Positions 45,684 to 56,539 are shown, counted from the first letter of the stretch. The stretch is 64,000 bases of DNA from Geofilum rhodophaeum (GCF_002210225.1 NZ_MWUJ01000004.1:124001-188000); one strand, 5' to 3'. The notes: a model not told the origin generated them from the sequence alone. Program-made: numbers and translations.

Positions 45684-46589
45684 TTAAGACACATATTCCA
45701 AAACTGCCAGTTCTGCCTGCAGCTTCAAGCGGACTTTGTGTCCCATCAGCAGAGGACGATTGAGTGGAGCATGTCCGGCCGGAAAATCGTACAGCACCGG
45801 AAAACTGTAATCCTTCACAGCCTCAGCAATAATTTCATAGGCCGTAAAACCAAAGGGCGTATTCCCATCGCTCAATTCGGTCATTTGTCCCACCACCAAG
45901 CCGGCCAGGCCTTTGAGCTTGCCCGCTATTTTTAAGCCCTGCATCATCCGGTCTATGTGGTAGAGCTGCTCCCCCACCTCCTCTATAAAAAGAATGCTGC
46001 CGCAGGGATCAAAATCCAAGTCAGACCCTTTTAACATCGACAGCATGGTAAGGTTGCCTCCGACGAGCCGCCCCGTCCCCTTCCCCGGACGATTGAGTGG
46101 ATGCACAGGAAGCTCATAAACGGGCAGTTTCCCTTGCAGCAAGTCCCACAACTCACTCATCCCCGTATCGGCAGGATGCCCGTCCCCAAAATTCTTGGGC
46201 ATGGGGCCATGTACCGAGCCCATACCCAGCTGGTGCAGCTGGGCATGCAAAACCGTAATATCGCTGAATCCGACCAACCATTTGGGCTTTTCAATCAGAG
46301 GGCGCCAATCGATCATCTCGAGTAAACGCACCGCCCCATAACCTCCGCGCAAACACCAGATCACCTCCACCTCGGGATGCAGGAGCATGGCATTGAGATC
46401 GGCCGCACGTTGGGCGTCAGTCCCGCCAAACTGATGCCAGGCACCAGTGGTATGGCGACCTCGCAAATGACGCATGCCCAGACGATCCAAAAACTGCTCT
46501 GCTTCCCTCAGCCAACGCTCAGCTACTTTGCCCGAAGGCGCAATGAGTCCCACCAGCGCGCCGGGACGAATAAAATCGGGATAAACCAT
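45684..46589 (-). CDS. ldcA: LD-carboxypeptidase (peptidase S66)
   Basis: 301 residues without a signal. The catalytic triad is visible: nucleophile Ser109 in VGFSDIT, glutamate in LFIEEVGE (203/204), and His273 in [11 protein letters not shown]. It trims the terminal D-alanine from tetrapeptide muropeptides in the cytoplasm during peptidoglycan recycling. It is divergent from metG and first in a row with yraN and the yjbR-like gene. Confidence 0.92.
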   Translation of the reverse strand: MVYPDFIRPGALVGLIAPSGKVAERWLREAEQFLDRLGMRHLRGRHTTGAWHQFGGTDAQRAADLNAMLLHPEVEVIWCLRGGYGAVRLLEMIDWRPLIEKPKWLVGFSDITVLHAQLHQLGMGSVHGPMPKNFGDGHPADTGMSELWDLLQGKLPVYELPVHPLNRPGKGTGRLVGGNLTMLSMLKGSDLDFDPCGSILFIEEVGEQLYHIDRMMQGLKIAGKLKGLAGLVVGQMTELSDGNTPFGFTAYEIIAEAVKDYSFPVLYDFPAGHAPLNRPLLMGHKVRLKLQAELAVLEYVS

Positions 46590-46612
46590 CTCTCTGGTTT
46601 TAAATGTTTACT

Positions 46613-46620
46613 TATCTTTG
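46613..46620 (+). promoter_or_regulatory. -7 element for metG
   Basis: TATCTTTG matches TAnnTTTG, 63 bp before the ATG at 46683. It supports starting metG there rather than at an upstream ATG inside ldcA. Confidence 0.55.
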
Positions 46621-46682
46621 TCGAAAATAAAAAATATTATCAGGACCACCTATCTTCCCTGGTACAAGAGACCCGTTTTTAT

Positions 46683-48716
46683 ATGACAAAAATCAAACGC
46701 ACGCTGGTTACCACCGCCCTGCCGTATGCCAACGGCCCCGTTCATATCGGCCACCTGGCCGGAGTATATGTTCCCGCCGATATATATGTTCGCTACCTTC
46801 GCCTGAAAGGGGAAGATGTGTTGTTGATTGGCGGATCGGACGAACACGGCGTACCCATTACCCTAAAGGCACGCAACGAGGGCATCACACCGCAGGATGT
46901 GGTGGACAAATACCACAGCATCATCAAGCAGTCTTTTGCCGACTTTGGAATATCCTTTGATGTGTATTCGCGTACCAGCAGCAAAACCCATTACGAAACA
47001 GCCTCCGAATTTTTTAAATCCCTGTACGACAAAGGGGAATTTCTGGAAAAAGAGAGTCAACAATATTACGATGAGGAGGCCGGCCAGTTTTTGGCCGACC
47101 GCTACATCACGGGTACTTGTCCCCATTGCCATAAAGACGGGGCCTATGGCGACCAATGCGAAAGCTGTGGCACTTCACTGAATGCTACGGACCTGCTGCA
47201 CCCCCGCTCCACCATTAGTGGCAGTACACCGGTGCAGCGGACCACCAAACACTGGTACTTGCCGCTCGACAAGCACGAGGCCTTTCTGAGACAATGGATT
47301 TTGGAAGAACACAAGGAGTGGAAACCCAATGTTTACGGCCAATGCAAATCCTGGATCGACCTGGGTCTGCAGCCGCGTGCGGTAAGTCGCGACCTCGACT
47401 GGGGCGTGCCTGTCCCGGTAGAAGGTGCCGAGGGCAAAGTCCTTTATGTTTGGTTCGATGCCCCCATCGGGTACATATCGGCTACCCGCGAACTGACGCC
47501 CGATTGGGAAAAATACTGGAAAGACCCGGAAACCCGTCTGCTGCACTTTATCGGGAAGGACAACATCGTATTTCACTGCATCGTTTTTCCTTCTATGTTG
47601 AAGGCTGAGGGGACTTACAATTTGCCCGACAATGTGCCGGCCAATGAATTTTTGAATCTGGAAGGCGACAAAATATCGACTTCAAGAAACTGGGCAGTAT
47701 GGTTGCACGAATACCTGCTCGATTTTAAGGACAAGCAGGATGTATTGCGTTATGTATTGACGGCCAATGCCCCGGAGACGAAGGACAACGACTTTACCTG
47801 GAAGGACTTTCAGGCGCGGAACAACAACGAATTGGTAGCCATTTTCGGAAACTTTGTAAACCGCAGCGTGGTGCTTACCCAAAAGTACTACAATGGGGTG
47901 GTTCCTCAGCCGGACGAACTTCAGGATTTTGACCGGGAAACCCTGGAAGGCATTGGTGTTTTTGCACAAAAGACGCAGGAGGCCCTGGACCAGTTTAAAT
48001 TTCGGGAGGCGGTGAAGGAGGCAATGAATCTGGCCCGCTTGGGCAACAAATACCTGGCCGACACCGAACCCTGGAAGCTCATCAAGACCGATGCGGCCAG
48101 GGTGGAGACCATCATGTATGTGGCCCTGCAGATCACGGCCAACCTGGCTATTTTGATGGAACCCTTTCTGCCCTTTGCCGCAGAAAAGCTCCGCAAGATG
48201 TTGAATATGGGGCAGGTGGACTGGAAGCTGTGCGGCCAAAAGCAGGTGCTGCAAACGGGCCACAGTATCGGCGAGGCGGAACTGCTGTTCCAAAAAATAG
48301 AGGACAGCGAAATTCAAGCGCAGCTCGATAAGTTGCAGGCCTCAAAAAAGGCCAACGAAGCAGCTGCAAGGACCGCAAACCCGGCCAAAGAAAACATCAG
48401 CTTCGACGAGTTCAGCAAGATGGACATCAGAACCGGAACCATCCTGGAAGCCGAGAAGGTGGCCAAGACCAAAAAACTGCTGAAATTAAAAATAGATACC
48501 GGTCTGGATCAACGCACCGTTGTATCGGGCATTGCTGAATTTTTTGAACCGGAAACCATTGTTGGTCGCCAGGTGAGCATACTGGTGAACCTGGCTCCCC
48601 GAAACATAAAGGGCATCGAATCGCAAGGAATGATTTTAATGGCCGAAGATGCCGACGGACGCCTCGACTTTGTTGCCCCGCAAAGTCCGGTAAAAAACGG
48701 ATCGGAAGTCCGTTAA
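46683..48716 (+). CDS. metG: Methionyl-tRNA synthetase
   Basis: 677 residues. The start at 46683 gives [20 protein letters not shown] with HIGH at 21-24; a frame opening at 46377 would run antisense through ldcA. The catalytic domain has the zinc knuckle CPHC...CESC and the signature [10 protein letters not shown], a KMSKS variant. The anticodon-binding helical domain and a C-terminal tRNA-binding OB-fold ([20 protein letters not shown]) follow. It charges elongator and initiator tRNA-Met. Confidence 0.97.
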   Translation: MTKIKRTLVTTALPYANGPVHIGHLAGVYVPADIYVRYLRLKGEDVLLIGGSDEHGVPITLKARNEGITPQDVVDKYHSIIKQSFADFGISFDVYSRTSSKTHYETASEFFKSLYDKGEFLEKESQQYYDEEAGQFLADRYITGTCPHCHKDGAYGDQCESCGTSLNATDLLHPRSTISGSTPVQRTTKHWYLPLDKHEAFLRQWILEEHKEWKPNVYGQCKSWIDLGLQPRAVSRDLDWGVPVPVEGAEGKVLYVWFDAPIGYISATRELTPDWEKYWKDPETRLLHFIGKDNIVFHCIVFPSMLKAEGTYNLPDNVPANEFLNLEGDKISTSRNWAVWLHEYLLDFKDKQDVLRYVLTANAPETKDNDFTWKDFQARNNNELVAIFGNFVNRSVVLTQKYYNGVVPQPDELQDFDRETLEGIGVFAQKTQEALDQFKFREAVKEAMNLARLGNKYLADTEPWKLIKTDAARVETIMYVALQITANLAILMEPFLPFAAEKLRKMLNMGQVDWKLCGQKQVLQTGHSIGEAELLFQKIEDSEIQAQLDKLQASKKANEAAARTANPAKENISFDEFSKMDIRTGTILEAEKVAKTKKLLKLKIDTGLDQRTVVSGIAEFFEPETIVGRQVSILVNLAPRNIKGIESQGMILMAEDADGRLDFVAPQSPVKNGSEVR

Positions 48717-48740
48717 CCCCGGGCTGCCTGCCCCCTACAC

Positions 48741-48774
48741 AAAAGCCACCGTTTCACTTGAAACGGTGGCTTTT
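48741..48774. terminator. Bidirectional terminator between metG and the HU/SPOR gene
   Basis: A 14-bp perfect stem, AAAAGCCACCGTTT / AAACGGTGGCTTTT, with a 6-nt loop. A/T runs on both sides suit the convergent genes. Confidence 0.9.
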
Positions 48775-48797
48775 GACTTATATACTAACAGAAAATC

Positions 48798-49718
48798 TTA
48801 GGGTTCAACGTGTACCCAAACCGAGGCAAAACCCGGACGGCTTCGCAAGTCCTCCATAGCCTCAAGAGCAGAAGCCTTTGTAGGGAAAGACTGCAGGGAA
48901 ATGCGGTAGCGGCTGTTCCCGGCCGGCAAAACGCCGGCATGGTCAAAACCTTTGCGCACCAGGGCGGCCACTTCGGCACGGGCCGGTGCTTCTGCACGAA
49001 AACTGGCGGCAATGAGATGAAAACGACCACTCGCCTCTGGTTCAGCAATCGTTTCAACGGGCACTTCAACGACAAGTTCCCCGGCCAGCAGCTCAGCTGT
49101 ATCCTCAGCAGGCGCAGGCGCAACAGGCATACCTTCCACCGCAAAGGAAGCCAGACTTGCAGTAGTTAACCCGGGCATCCTTAACTCGGGGGTAGCCAGA
49201 AAAAAGAGGCCAGCGAGCATAGCAGCGGCAGCCACCCGATAGCGTGAACTTACCTTAGGCAGCGAACGCAAAGATCTGCCTGCCTCAATTCGAGCGGTCC
49301 TGCGACTATCTACAGGCTCAAAACGAAAACTCGAAAGTCCAAAGGCTTCGGGCAAAAAGGAAGTCTCCTCATTGGGACTGAAAACCAAGTTTCCAATTAC
49401 ATCGGCACGCAAACTCCCAAGTTCATCGAGAACAACGGTTTCACCTCCGGCTACCCGCGCACGAACCTGTTCGCTGAAAGCAGCCACTTTTGCGGCAGCT
49501 TCTTCAAAAGCGAGCTTCTCACGTTGCGCCACAAAGTGTGCCAACAAGCCGTCCTGATGCAAAAGGCTGCGGTTAAAACCGATTTCTTTAGCGGGGGGAC
49601 TGAACCAGTGCTGGGAGGGGTGCAAAGTCACTTCCTTACGATTGGCGACAAAGCCACCCAGTCCGGGCACAATAACACAGTCGTGGTAATGCAATAGTGC
49701 TGAAAGATATTTCTCCAT
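48798..49718 (-). CDS. HU-CCDC81-like and SPOR-domain membrane protein
   Basis: About 306 residues from the ATG at 49718 (MEKYLSALLHYHDC). A longer frame from 49808 adds a low-complexity leader and is less likely. The N-terminal part (1-140) matches the Bacteroidota HU/CCDC81-type domains (VIVPGLGGFVANRKEV, IGFNRSLLHQDGLLA). A predicted membrane helix (about 162-178) follows, then a linker rich in Ala, Glu and Val, and a C-terminal SPOR domain (about 230-306) that should bind denuded peptidoglycan. Such proteins are thought to act at the division septum; that role is inferred. Confidence 0.82.
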   Translation of the reverse strand: MEKYLSALLHYHDCVIVPGLGGFVANRKEVTLHPSQHWFSPPAKEIGFNRSLLHQDGLLAHFVAQREKLAFEEAAAKVAAFSEQVRARVAGGETVVLDELGSLRADVIGNLVFSPNEETSFLPEAFGLSSFRFEPVDSRRTARIEAGRSLRSLPKVSSRYRVAAAAMLAGLFFLATPELRMPGLTTASLASFAVEGMPVAPAPAEDTAELLAGELVVEVPVETIAEPEASGRFHLIAASFRAEAPARAEVAALVRKGFDHAGVLPAGNSRYRISLQSFPTKASALEAMEDLRSRPGFASVWVHVEP

Positions 49719-49866
49719 TGGGTTGAACATATTTGCAAATATAAACAAAAAGGTGGGCCGAAGTCCAGTTATTTTTAAACATCTGTTCATACAATGTTGA
49801 TAAAACACGGCCTTTTATCACTATTTTTACACCTCCAAAAAATGCAAAGCGATTAAACTGAGAAAA

Positions 49867-50892
49867 ATGAGTAAGAAAATTCTGGTTACCGGTGGAACCG
49901 GCTATATTGGTTCCCATACCGTGGTGGAACTCCAAAATGCAGGCTTTGAGGTAGTGATTGCCGATAATCTCTCCAACTCCAAAATAGAGGTGCTCGACGC
50001 CCTGGAACAAATAACCGGGATTCGTCCACTTTTCGAGAAAGTGGACCTCTCTGATGCCCAGGCCACTTCGGAAATGTTCGACCGGCACGGTGACATAAAG
50101 GCCATCATTCATTTTGCCGCCTTTAAGGCTGTGGGCGAGTCGGTTCAGAAACCCTTGGAGTATTATCGCAACAACCTCAACTCCCTGATGAATATTCTGG
50201 ACAATATGCGGAGCAGGAAAATTAAAAATATGGTATTCAGTTCCAGCTGCACCGTATATGGACAGCCCGATCAACTTCCGGTTACCGAAGAAACCCCTCG
50301 AAAACCGGCCGAATCGCCCTATGGCAATACCAAGGCGATTGCTGAAGACATCCTACGCGATTTTTGCAAAGTCCATCCTGAAATCTCCTGCATTGCCCTG
50401 CGTTACTTCAATCCCATTGGCGCACATCCCTCCGCCCTGATTGGCGAATTGCCCATTGGCGTACCGGGCAACCTGGTGCCCTTTATTACCCAAACAGCTG
50501 CCGGCATAAGAAAAGAGCTGAGCATTTTTGGCGACGACTACCAAACTCCCGACGGTACAGCCATTAGGGATTACATTAATGTGGTGGACTTGTCCGAAGC
50601 ACACGTGGTGGCCATTAATCGTCTGCTGGAACAAAAAGCAGTGCAAAACTACGAGTTTTTCAATGTAGGAACGGGAAATGGCCTTTCGGTGATGGAGCTG
50701 GTACAAACCTTTATTCGGGTAACCGGGGTTAAGCTGCCCTATAAGATTGCCCCCCGTCGCCAAGGGGATATCGAGAAAATCTGGGCCGACACCACCATCT
50801 CCAACAAGGAATTGGGTTGGGAAGCCAAAAAGACGGTGGACGAGACCCTGCTTTCGGCCTGGAATTGGGAAAAAAGAGTAAGAGGCCTTTAA
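49867..50892 (+). CDS. galE: UDP-glucose 4-epimerase
   Basis: 341 residues of an extended SDR. The NAD-binding motif is TGGTGYIGSH (8-17), the catalytic Tyr152/Lys156 lie in PYGNTK, and VFSSSCTVYG supplies the conserved serine. It interconverts UDP-glucose and UDP-galactose. It may feed cell-envelope polysaccharide synthesis and also help use galactose freed by the GH2 enzyme. It is followed 53 bp later by a dTDP-glucose dehydratase gene. Confidence 0.95.
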   Translation: MSKKILVTGGTGYIGSHTVVELQNAGFEVVIADNLSNSKIEVLDALEQITGIRPLFEKVDLSDAQATSEMFDRHGDIKAIIHFAAFKAVGESVQKPLEYYRNNLNSLMNILDNMRSRKIKNMVFSSSCTVYGQPDQLPVTEETPRKPAESPYGNTKAIAEDILRDFCKVHPEISCIALRYFNPIGAHPSALIGELPIGVPGNLVPFITQTAAGIRKELSIFGDDYQTPDGTAIRDYINVVDLSEAHVVAINRLLEQKAVQNYEFFNVGTGNGLSVMELVQTFIRVTGVKLPYKIAPRRQGDIEKIWADTTISNKELGWEAKKTVDETLLSAWNWEKRVRGL

Positions 50893-50945
50893 AACTTGCC
50901 CTTGATGCCCTAAACCCCTATCTTGGCTGTTTAAAATCAAATAGA

Positions 50946-51998
50946 ATGAAAAAAATACTTGTTACCGGCGGAGCCGGATTCATCGGCTCCCACGTGGTAC
51001 GCCTATTGGTCAACAAATACCCCCAGTACAAAATAGTCAACCTCGATGCCCTCACTTACGCAGGAAACCTGGAGAATTTGAAGGACATCGAGCATGCCAG
51101 CAATTATGAATTTGTGAAAGGCGACATTACCGACCCAAAAACCGTTGGGCGCCTATTTGCCACCCAAAAATTCGACGGCATCATTCATCTGGCTGCAGAG
51201 TCGCACGTCGACCGAAGCATCAGCAACCCCATGGAGTTCATCACCACCAACATTGTGGGTACCGTAACCCTGCTTAATGCAGCACGCGAGCAGTGGAAGG
51301 ACGACTTCGGAGGCAAACTGTTTTACCACATTTCGACCGACGAAGTGTACGGTTCATTGGGTGCCGAGGGCTTCTTTACCGAAAGCACGCCCTACGATCC
51401 GCGCAGTCCCTATTCGGCCTCCAAGGCCAGTTCGGATCACCTGGTAAGGGCCTACCACCACACTTACGGACTGCCCGTGGTCATCAGCAACTGTTCCAAC
51501 AACTACGGGCCCAACCAGTTCCCCGAAAAACTGCTGCCCCTGGCCATCAACAACATCCTGAACAAAAAGTCCATTCCGGTTTACGGCAAGGGCGACAACA
51601 TTCGCGACTGGCTGTATGTGGAGGACCATGCCGCAGCCATCGATGTGATTTTTCACCAGGGCAAGGTGGGGGAAACCTACAATATTGGCGGCTTCAACGA
51701 ATGGAAGAACATCGACCTCATTCACCTGCTTTGCAAGGTGATGGATCAGGAGCTGAACCGACCTCAGGGTGATTCGGCCGGCCTCATCACCTTTGTCAAG
51801 GACCGTGCGGGACACGATCAGCGCTACGCCATTGACGCCGAAAAACTGAGCAGCGAACTGGGTTGGAAACCCTCCCTGCAATTTGAGGAAGGGCTCACCA
51901 AAACCGTACGCTGGTACCTGAGCAACCAGGAATGGATGAATCGTGTGCTCTCCGGGGCCTACGAATCGTACTACAACGAGCAATACGGCGACCGCTGA
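50946..51998 (+). CDS. rfbB: dTDP-glucose 4,6-dehydratase
   Basis: 350 residues from the ATG at 50946 (MKKILVTGGAGFIGSHVV). An in-frame ATG at 50817 lies inside galE and is rejected. Conserved parts are HLAAESHVDRSI, STDEVYGSLG (130-139, with the Asp-Glu pair) and Tyr156/Lys160 in YSASKASSDHL. It makes dTDP-4-keto-6-deoxyglucose for rhamnose or other deoxysugars. The other rml genes are not in this window. Confidence 0.93.
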   Translation: MKKILVTGGAGFIGSHVVRLLVNKYPQYKIVNLDALTYAGNLENLKDIEHASNYEFVKGDITDPKTVGRLFATQKFDGIIHLAAESHVDRSISNPMEFITTNIVGTVTLLNAAREQWKDDFGGKLFYHISTDEVYGSLGAEGFFTESTPYDPRSPYSASKASSDHLVRAYHHTYGLPVVISNCSNNYGPNQFPEKLLPLAINNILNKKSIPVYGKGDNIRDWLYVEDHAAAIDVIFHQGKVGETYNIGGFNEWKNIDLIHLLCKVMDQELNRPQGDSAGLITFVKDRAGHDQRYAIDAEKLSSELGWKPSLQFEEGLTKTVRWYLSNQEWMNRVLSGAYESYYNEQYGDR

Positions 51999-52016
51999 TT
52001 CTTGCGGAAGCACTAA

Positions 52017-52056
52017 AACAACAATGGCCGGTCGCTTACGACCGGCCATTGTTGTT
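52017..52056. terminator. Bidirectional terminator between rfbB and glmS
   Basis: An 18-bp perfect stem around a CTTA loop (AACAACAATGGCCGGTCG on the 5' side), between the convergent genes. Confidence 0.85.
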
Positions 52057-52079
52057 ATAACTCAGCACCGGGGAGTCCT

Positions 52080-53915
52080 TTATTCTACAGTGACCGATTT
52101 GGCCAGGTTCCGGGGTTGATCTACGTCACAGCCCCGCATTACCGCAATGTGGTACGAAAGAATTTGCAGGGGAATGACCGCCAGCAAAGGCGAAACCGCT
52201 TCGTGACAGTCGGGTATTTCAATAACATGATCCGCCATCTTCCGGATGGCTTTATCTCCCTTACTCACAACCGCAACGACCTTGCCCTTCCGGGCCTTCA
52301 CCTCCTGAATGTTGCTCACCATCTTCTCGTAGCTCTGGTCGTTGGCCGCCAAAGCCACCACCGGCATTTGTTCATCGATGAGGGCAATGGGTCCGTGCTT
52401 CATTTCTGCGGCGGGATAGCCTTCGGCATGGATGTAAGAAATCTCCTTGAGTTTCAGTGCCCCTTCCAAAGCCACCGGAAACAGCAAGCCTCGCCCCATG
52501 TACAAGGCGTTGGTAGCGCCCTGGTACACCGCAGCAATTTCAGCAATAGCCTTTTCGCTCCGCAAGATCTCTTCTATTTTATCGGGCACCTGAATCAACT
52601 CATGAATCAGCTCGCGGTAAGTGTCGGACGACAAGACCTGTCGCTTGCTGCCCAGCAGCAGCGCCAGCATGGTCAGCACCGTTATCTGCGAAGTAAAAGC
52701 CTTGGTAGAAGCCACCCCAATCTCGATGCCGGCGTGGGTATATACCCCGGCATCGGTCTCCCGCGAAAGCGACGAACCCGCCACATTACAGATCCCCAAG
52801 ATGGTAGCCCCCGTTTCCCGCACCTTGCGGACAGCTGCCAAAGTGTCGGCCGTCTCCCCGCTTTGCGAAATGGCAATTACCAGATCGTCCCGGTCCAGAA
52901 TGGGATCCCTGTAGCGAAACTCCGAAGCGTATTCCACCTCAACCGGAATGCGCGCATACTGCTCCAAAAGATACTCTCCCACCAATCCCGCATGCCAGGA
53001 AGTCCCACAAGCCACAATAATGATGCGCTTGGCCTTAATGAGTTGGGGCATTACATCCAAAACGCCTCCCAAAAACACCTTGCTCTCGTCCATGGCAATC
53101 CGGCCCCTGAAGGTATCGCGAATGGTCACGGCCTGCTCATGAATTTCCTTCAGCATAAAATGCGCGTAATCGCCCTTGTCAATGTGGTCGATCGAGAGAT
53201 TGATCTTTTGAATATCCGGCGTCTTACTGTCGTTATGCAGGTTCTTCAGGTCGAGCTGATCGCGTCGAATCACCGCCACTTCTTCGTCCTTTAAATACAG
53301 CACCTGATCGGTATATTCTACAATGGGCGTGGCATCGGAAGCCAGAAAATACTCATTCTCTCCAACGCCGATCACCAGGGGACTCCCTTTACGGGCGGCG
53401 ATGAGCTGTCCGGGTTCGTCTTCGCAGCTGATGACCAAACCGTAGGCACCTACCACCCTGGTAAGGGCCAGGCGGACCGCCAGCTCGGCACTCACGGCCT
53501 GTTCCAGATAAATGTTTTCGATCAAATTGGCCAACACTTCGGTATCGGTCTCACTCTCAAAACGATAACCCCTATTGTTCAACTCCTTACGCAAGTGCGC
53601 ATAATTCTCAATGATGCCGTTGTGCACCACAAAAAACTTTCCATTCATAGACCGGTGGGGATGGGCATTGAGGTCGTTGGGGGCCCCGTGAGTGGCCCAG
53701 CGGGTATGGCCCATACCCACACTGCCCGATATGTCCTGATCCTTGGACAGCTCCTCCAAATCACGCACCTTGCCCTTGCATTTATACACATGGGTGCTGC
53801 CGTTGAGCAGGGCAATCCCTGCCGAATCGTAGCCCCGGTACTCCAACCGCTGCAAACCCTTTATCAAAATGGGGTAGGCGGTCCGCTCCCCCACATATGC
53901 CACTATTCCACACAT
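52080..53915 (-). CDS. glmS: Glutamine--fructose-6-phosphate aminotransferase
   Basis: 611 residues beginning MCGIVAYVG, where Cys2 is the amidotransferase nucleophile once Met is removed. The glutaminase domain (1-235) has GHTRWATHG and HNGIIENY. Two SIS sugar-isomerase domains follow (ACGTSWHAG, ISQSGETADTL, EVASTKAFTSQ-like IGVASTKAFTSQ). The C-terminus DQPRNLAKSVTVE is typical. It makes glucosamine 6-phosphate for peptidoglycan and lipid A. It lies 29 bp after the DUF4954 gene. Confidence 0.98.
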   Translation of the reverse strand: MCGIVAYVGERTAYPILIKGLQRLEYRGYDSAGIALLNGSTHVYKCKGKVRDLEELSKDQDISGSVGMGHTRWATHGAPNDLNAHPHRSMNGKFFVVHNGIIENYAHLRKELNNRGYRFESETDTEVLANLIENIYLEQAVSAELAVRLALTRVVGAYGLVISCEDEPGQLIAARKGSPLVIGVGENEYFLASDATPIVEYTDQVLYLKDEEVAVIRRDQLDLKNLHNDSKTPDIQKINLSIDHIDKGDYAHFMLKEIHEQAVTIRDTFRGRIAMDESKVFLGGVLDVMPQLIKAKRIIIVACGTSWHAGLVGEYLLEQYARIPVEVEYASEFRYRDPILDRDDLVIAISQSGETADTLAAVRKVRETGATILGICNVAGSSLSRETDAGVYTHAGIEIGVASTKAFTSQITVLTMLALLLGSKRQVLSSDTYRELIHELIQVPDKIEEILRSEKAIAEIAAVYQGATNALYMGRGLLFPVALEGALKLKEISYIHAEGYPAAEMKHGPIALIDEQMPVVALAANDQSYEKMVSNIQEVKARKGKVVAVVSKGDKAIRKMADHVIEIPDCHEAVSPLLAVIPLQILSYHIAVMRGCDVDQPRNLAKSVTVE

Positions 53916-53944
53916 ATACTTATTGTTTTACTTTACTTTTTAAC

Positions 53945-55930
53945 TTAGCCCAAACGCTCAAGCCGCTCCATCACCAGCGCGGCCAACTTGCTTTTCTTAT
54001 CGATGTGCTCCAATATATCGGTAACGGCGGGGTGACTGTTGAACTCTCCGCGTACATTTTCAAAATCGCTGGCCCGGGTATCGGCGCTGCCGTCGATACC
54101 AAAACCGGTCTGCGATTTCAGCGTGAATTCCTTACGGGCATCGCGGTACATCATCTCATCGAGTTCCACCACCGCCTTTTTCCAGTCCTCCACAAAAGCA
54201 GCCAATTCAGCAGCGGTAGCGACCGTCACATCCAAGCCCACCTCCGATTTCAGTCGTGGAACAATCCAGTTCCAGGCCCAGGTAAAATACTCGTCCTTCC
54301 AACTCCGATACAGCGCATTCAAATCGCTGGCCTTACAAATCTTGCCTGATTCCACATCTTCCACAAACTGCAAAACCACCTCTTTGGGCACCAACAAACC
54401 GGCCATATCTACCCACTCACCATTGCCTATGGGACCACTGTTTTGGAGGACCTGCCGCATTTCCTCTTCATTGTTGTAGCTGCCGGTCTCCAGTTTCTTC
54501 ACCAAACCATTCCCCAAAAACTTGACAATACCCTTGCGATAAATGCGAATGCCGCGTTCGAGGGCCGAATCGGTTATTTTTACACTATTGTACATATAGT
54601 ATTCCGACGCGGGTCCCGAAGTCCTTTTCAAATCCTCCAGGACAGCCACCCCCTGCAGCATCTTTTGAATGGTATAGGGACTCAGCAAATTAAAAACAAT
54701 GGAATCGATCAACTCGGGACTCTTGCGCCGGTCGCGACGCGGCCACTTACGGGCATCTCTGATGGTCCCAATGCTGCGCAGGTTAACTGCAGGGGCCAGA
54801 TAACTCTCATCGGTATTTTCAATCAAATAGGAAAAGGGCAGGGCCGAAGTGTCGGGATTACGGTAATGACGCCCCATAACTAAAGAAAAGGCACCAATTT
54901 TGGCGGGCCACAAAAGGTAGGAATCGCTGGTGGTTTTACTGCCCCGCTCCACAACTCCCTGGTGGATGGGGCCCAGTTTATACATGTGATTGCTCTGGTT
55001 AGACCCGCTCCCGGCATTCAGGAAGGAATAATAACCGGCAATCAATAAAGTTGATTTGTGGTGTGACACGGTATAGGGACCGGCAAAAATGGAACAGGCT
55101 TCGCCATGGAAGCCCTGACAGTTGGCAAAAAAGACCGAATTCTCAGCCGAATATTGCTTGCCCAAAACGGTGCCCTGCCCTACAAAGCACTTGCTGATCA
55201 TGGTCGATTCGGTCACCACACTGCCGCAGGAGGTGATGAAATCTTCGGCTATTACCCCCGGACCAATGTAAGCAGGATCTTCGGCACAGCTGTTGATGCT
55301 CCCGTTGGTAAGTCGGTAGATGCCCTCGATTTCGGCGGCGGGACCAATATTAATGTTCAAAAGGGTGCGACAATTCACCAGATGGGCAGCGCGACCGATG
55401 CGTCCACGGTCGCTCCGCATGCTTTTGGCATAATCATCGACCATGTCCATCATGTGCCGGATGAGCTCGGGCCTATGCCGGTAAAACGCCATCAAATAAG
55501 CCGTGTGGGCCGACAAGTCGTTGTACATAGCAATTTCTCGTCCACCCGTTTCATTCAGCACCGCCACACGAACGCCGTTACCAAAACTGCTGTCGCCGGT
55601 AACCGAAAGTGCATCCACGTTTTCAATAAGCACTTCCTCCTCTATATCGTAGTTGGCCAGCTGATTCTTTATTTGATTGATGTACACATCATCGCCAATG
55701 GTACAATTGTGAATGGTGGCGTTATAAAGACCGGCTGTTTTGGGCACACCGCCCTGAGCAACAAATTGCTTTTGCAACAAACCAATCCGTATCTTCCCCG
55801 AAAACTGGACGTTGCGGATGTTGTGGGTACGAAAACCCTCCTTCACTTCCACCTGCGACCAATCCCCACACCAACATCCATTCTGCTCTAAAGCTGCGGT
55901 TTCCTCCGCTGTAAGATTTCGAAATGCCAT
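53945..55930 (-). CDS. DUF4954-family protein
   Basis: 661 residues with no signal peptide. The N-terminal half has repeated short hydrophobic/Gly turns like a left-handed beta-helix (TIHNCTIGDDVYI, NINIGPAAEIEGI, FVGQGTVLG, FFANCQGFHGEACSIFAGPY), as in hexapeptide acyl- and nucleotidyltransferases. The C-terminal 250 residues are mostly helical. The family is common in Bacteroidota and has no firm function. Tight linkage before glmS suggests a part in amino-sugar or envelope metabolism, which is inference. Confidence 0.8.
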   Translation of the reverse strand: MAFRNLTAEETAALEQNGCWCGDWSQVEVKEGFRTHNIRNVQFSGKIRIGLLQKQFVAQGGVPKTAGLYNATIHNCTIGDDVYINQIKNQLANYDIEEEVLIENVDALSVTGDSSFGNGVRVAVLNETGGREIAMYNDLSAHTAYLMAFYRHRPELIRHMMDMVDDYAKSMRSDRGRIGRAAHLVNCRTLLNINIGPAAEIEGIYRLTNGSINSCAEDPAYIGPGVIAEDFITSCGSVVTESTMISKCFVGQGTVLGKQYSAENSVFFANCQGFHGEACSIFAGPYTVSHHKSTLLIAGYYSFLNAGSGSNQSNHMYKLGPIHQGVVERGSKTTSDSYLLWPAKIGAFSLVMGRHYRNPDTSALPFSYLIENTDESYLAPAVNLRSIGTIRDARKWPRRDRRKSPELIDSIVFNLLSPYTIQKMLQGVAVLEDLKRTSGPASEYYMYNSVKITDSALERGIRIYRKGIVKFLGNGLVKKLETGSYNNEEEMRQVLQNSGPIGNGEWVDMAGLLVPKEVVLQFVEDVESGKICKASDLNALYRSWKDEYFTWAWNWIVPRLKSEVGLDVTVATAAELAAFVEDWKKAVVELDEMMYRDARKEFTLKSQTGFGIDGSADTRASDFENVRGEFNSHPAVTDILEHIDKKSKLAALVMERLERLG

Positions 55931-56137
55931 AATTTCCTGTGGTTAAAAAACATTCCGAAAGTAGACATTATCGGGAAAGCAGACCAGAAACGAAAGAAAA
56001 CAAAATCAACAGACAATAAAAAACGCGACAAAACACTCCATTTATAAGCTATCGAAACACTACAGCTTTGCTTATCGAGGGCAGCATCACGCACCAGGCA
56101 CAAAAGCAGTAAAAAGAAAGCTTATGAAAGACCCCAG

Positions 56138-56419
56138 CTATTGATCACTTTTCAAATCATTCCATTCAGGATGGCGCTTGAAGTACACCACCGTGTAAGA
56201 ACAGAGCGGCAAAACCTGCTTCCCTGCTTCCCGGCACCAACGCAACGCCCCTTCGGTAAGGCGGGCAGCCACCCCCTGACCTTGCAGTTCTACCGGAACA
56301 AAGGTGTGTGTAAAAGCCAGACTTCCGTCGTCCTTTACCTTATAGTCGATGTAAGCAGTCGTACCCGAAAGCGCCAATTCAAAACGCCGGACCGCTTCAT
56401 TATGCATCACTTTATCCAT
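56138..56419 (-). CDS. Small GNAT-family N-acetyltransferase (YjdJ-like)
   Basis: 93 residues. The acetyl-CoA motif is LQGQGVAARL (48-57), preceded by the FTHTFVPVEL strand and followed by VLPLCSYTVVYFKRHPEW. This matches the short COG2388-type group. The substrate is unknown. It stands alone and is divergent from the DUF5684-like gene. Confidence 0.88.
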   Translation of the reverse strand: MDKVMHNEAVRRFELALSGTTAYIDYKVKDDGSLAFTHTFVPVELQGQGVAARLTEGALRWCREAGKQVLPLCSYTVVYFKRHPEWNDLKSDQ

Positions 56420-56539
56420 AATCTCTCCTCTAATGGTTTCTCAATAAAACAAAATACGGGCACTAATGTTAACACATTTGCATGCTTTTTGTTATAATCG
56501 AGCCCGAAAACATTCACAAAACATCCTAAATTAAGTAAT

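Noticed and set aside
46377-46682. N-terminal extension of metG
   Set aside because: It would run antisense through ldcA, and the catalytic domain begins at 46683 with a promoter just upstream.
50817-50945. N-terminal extension of the dTDP-glucose dehydratase
   Set aside because: It overlaps the 3' end of galE; the Rossmann motif starts right at the ATG at 50946.
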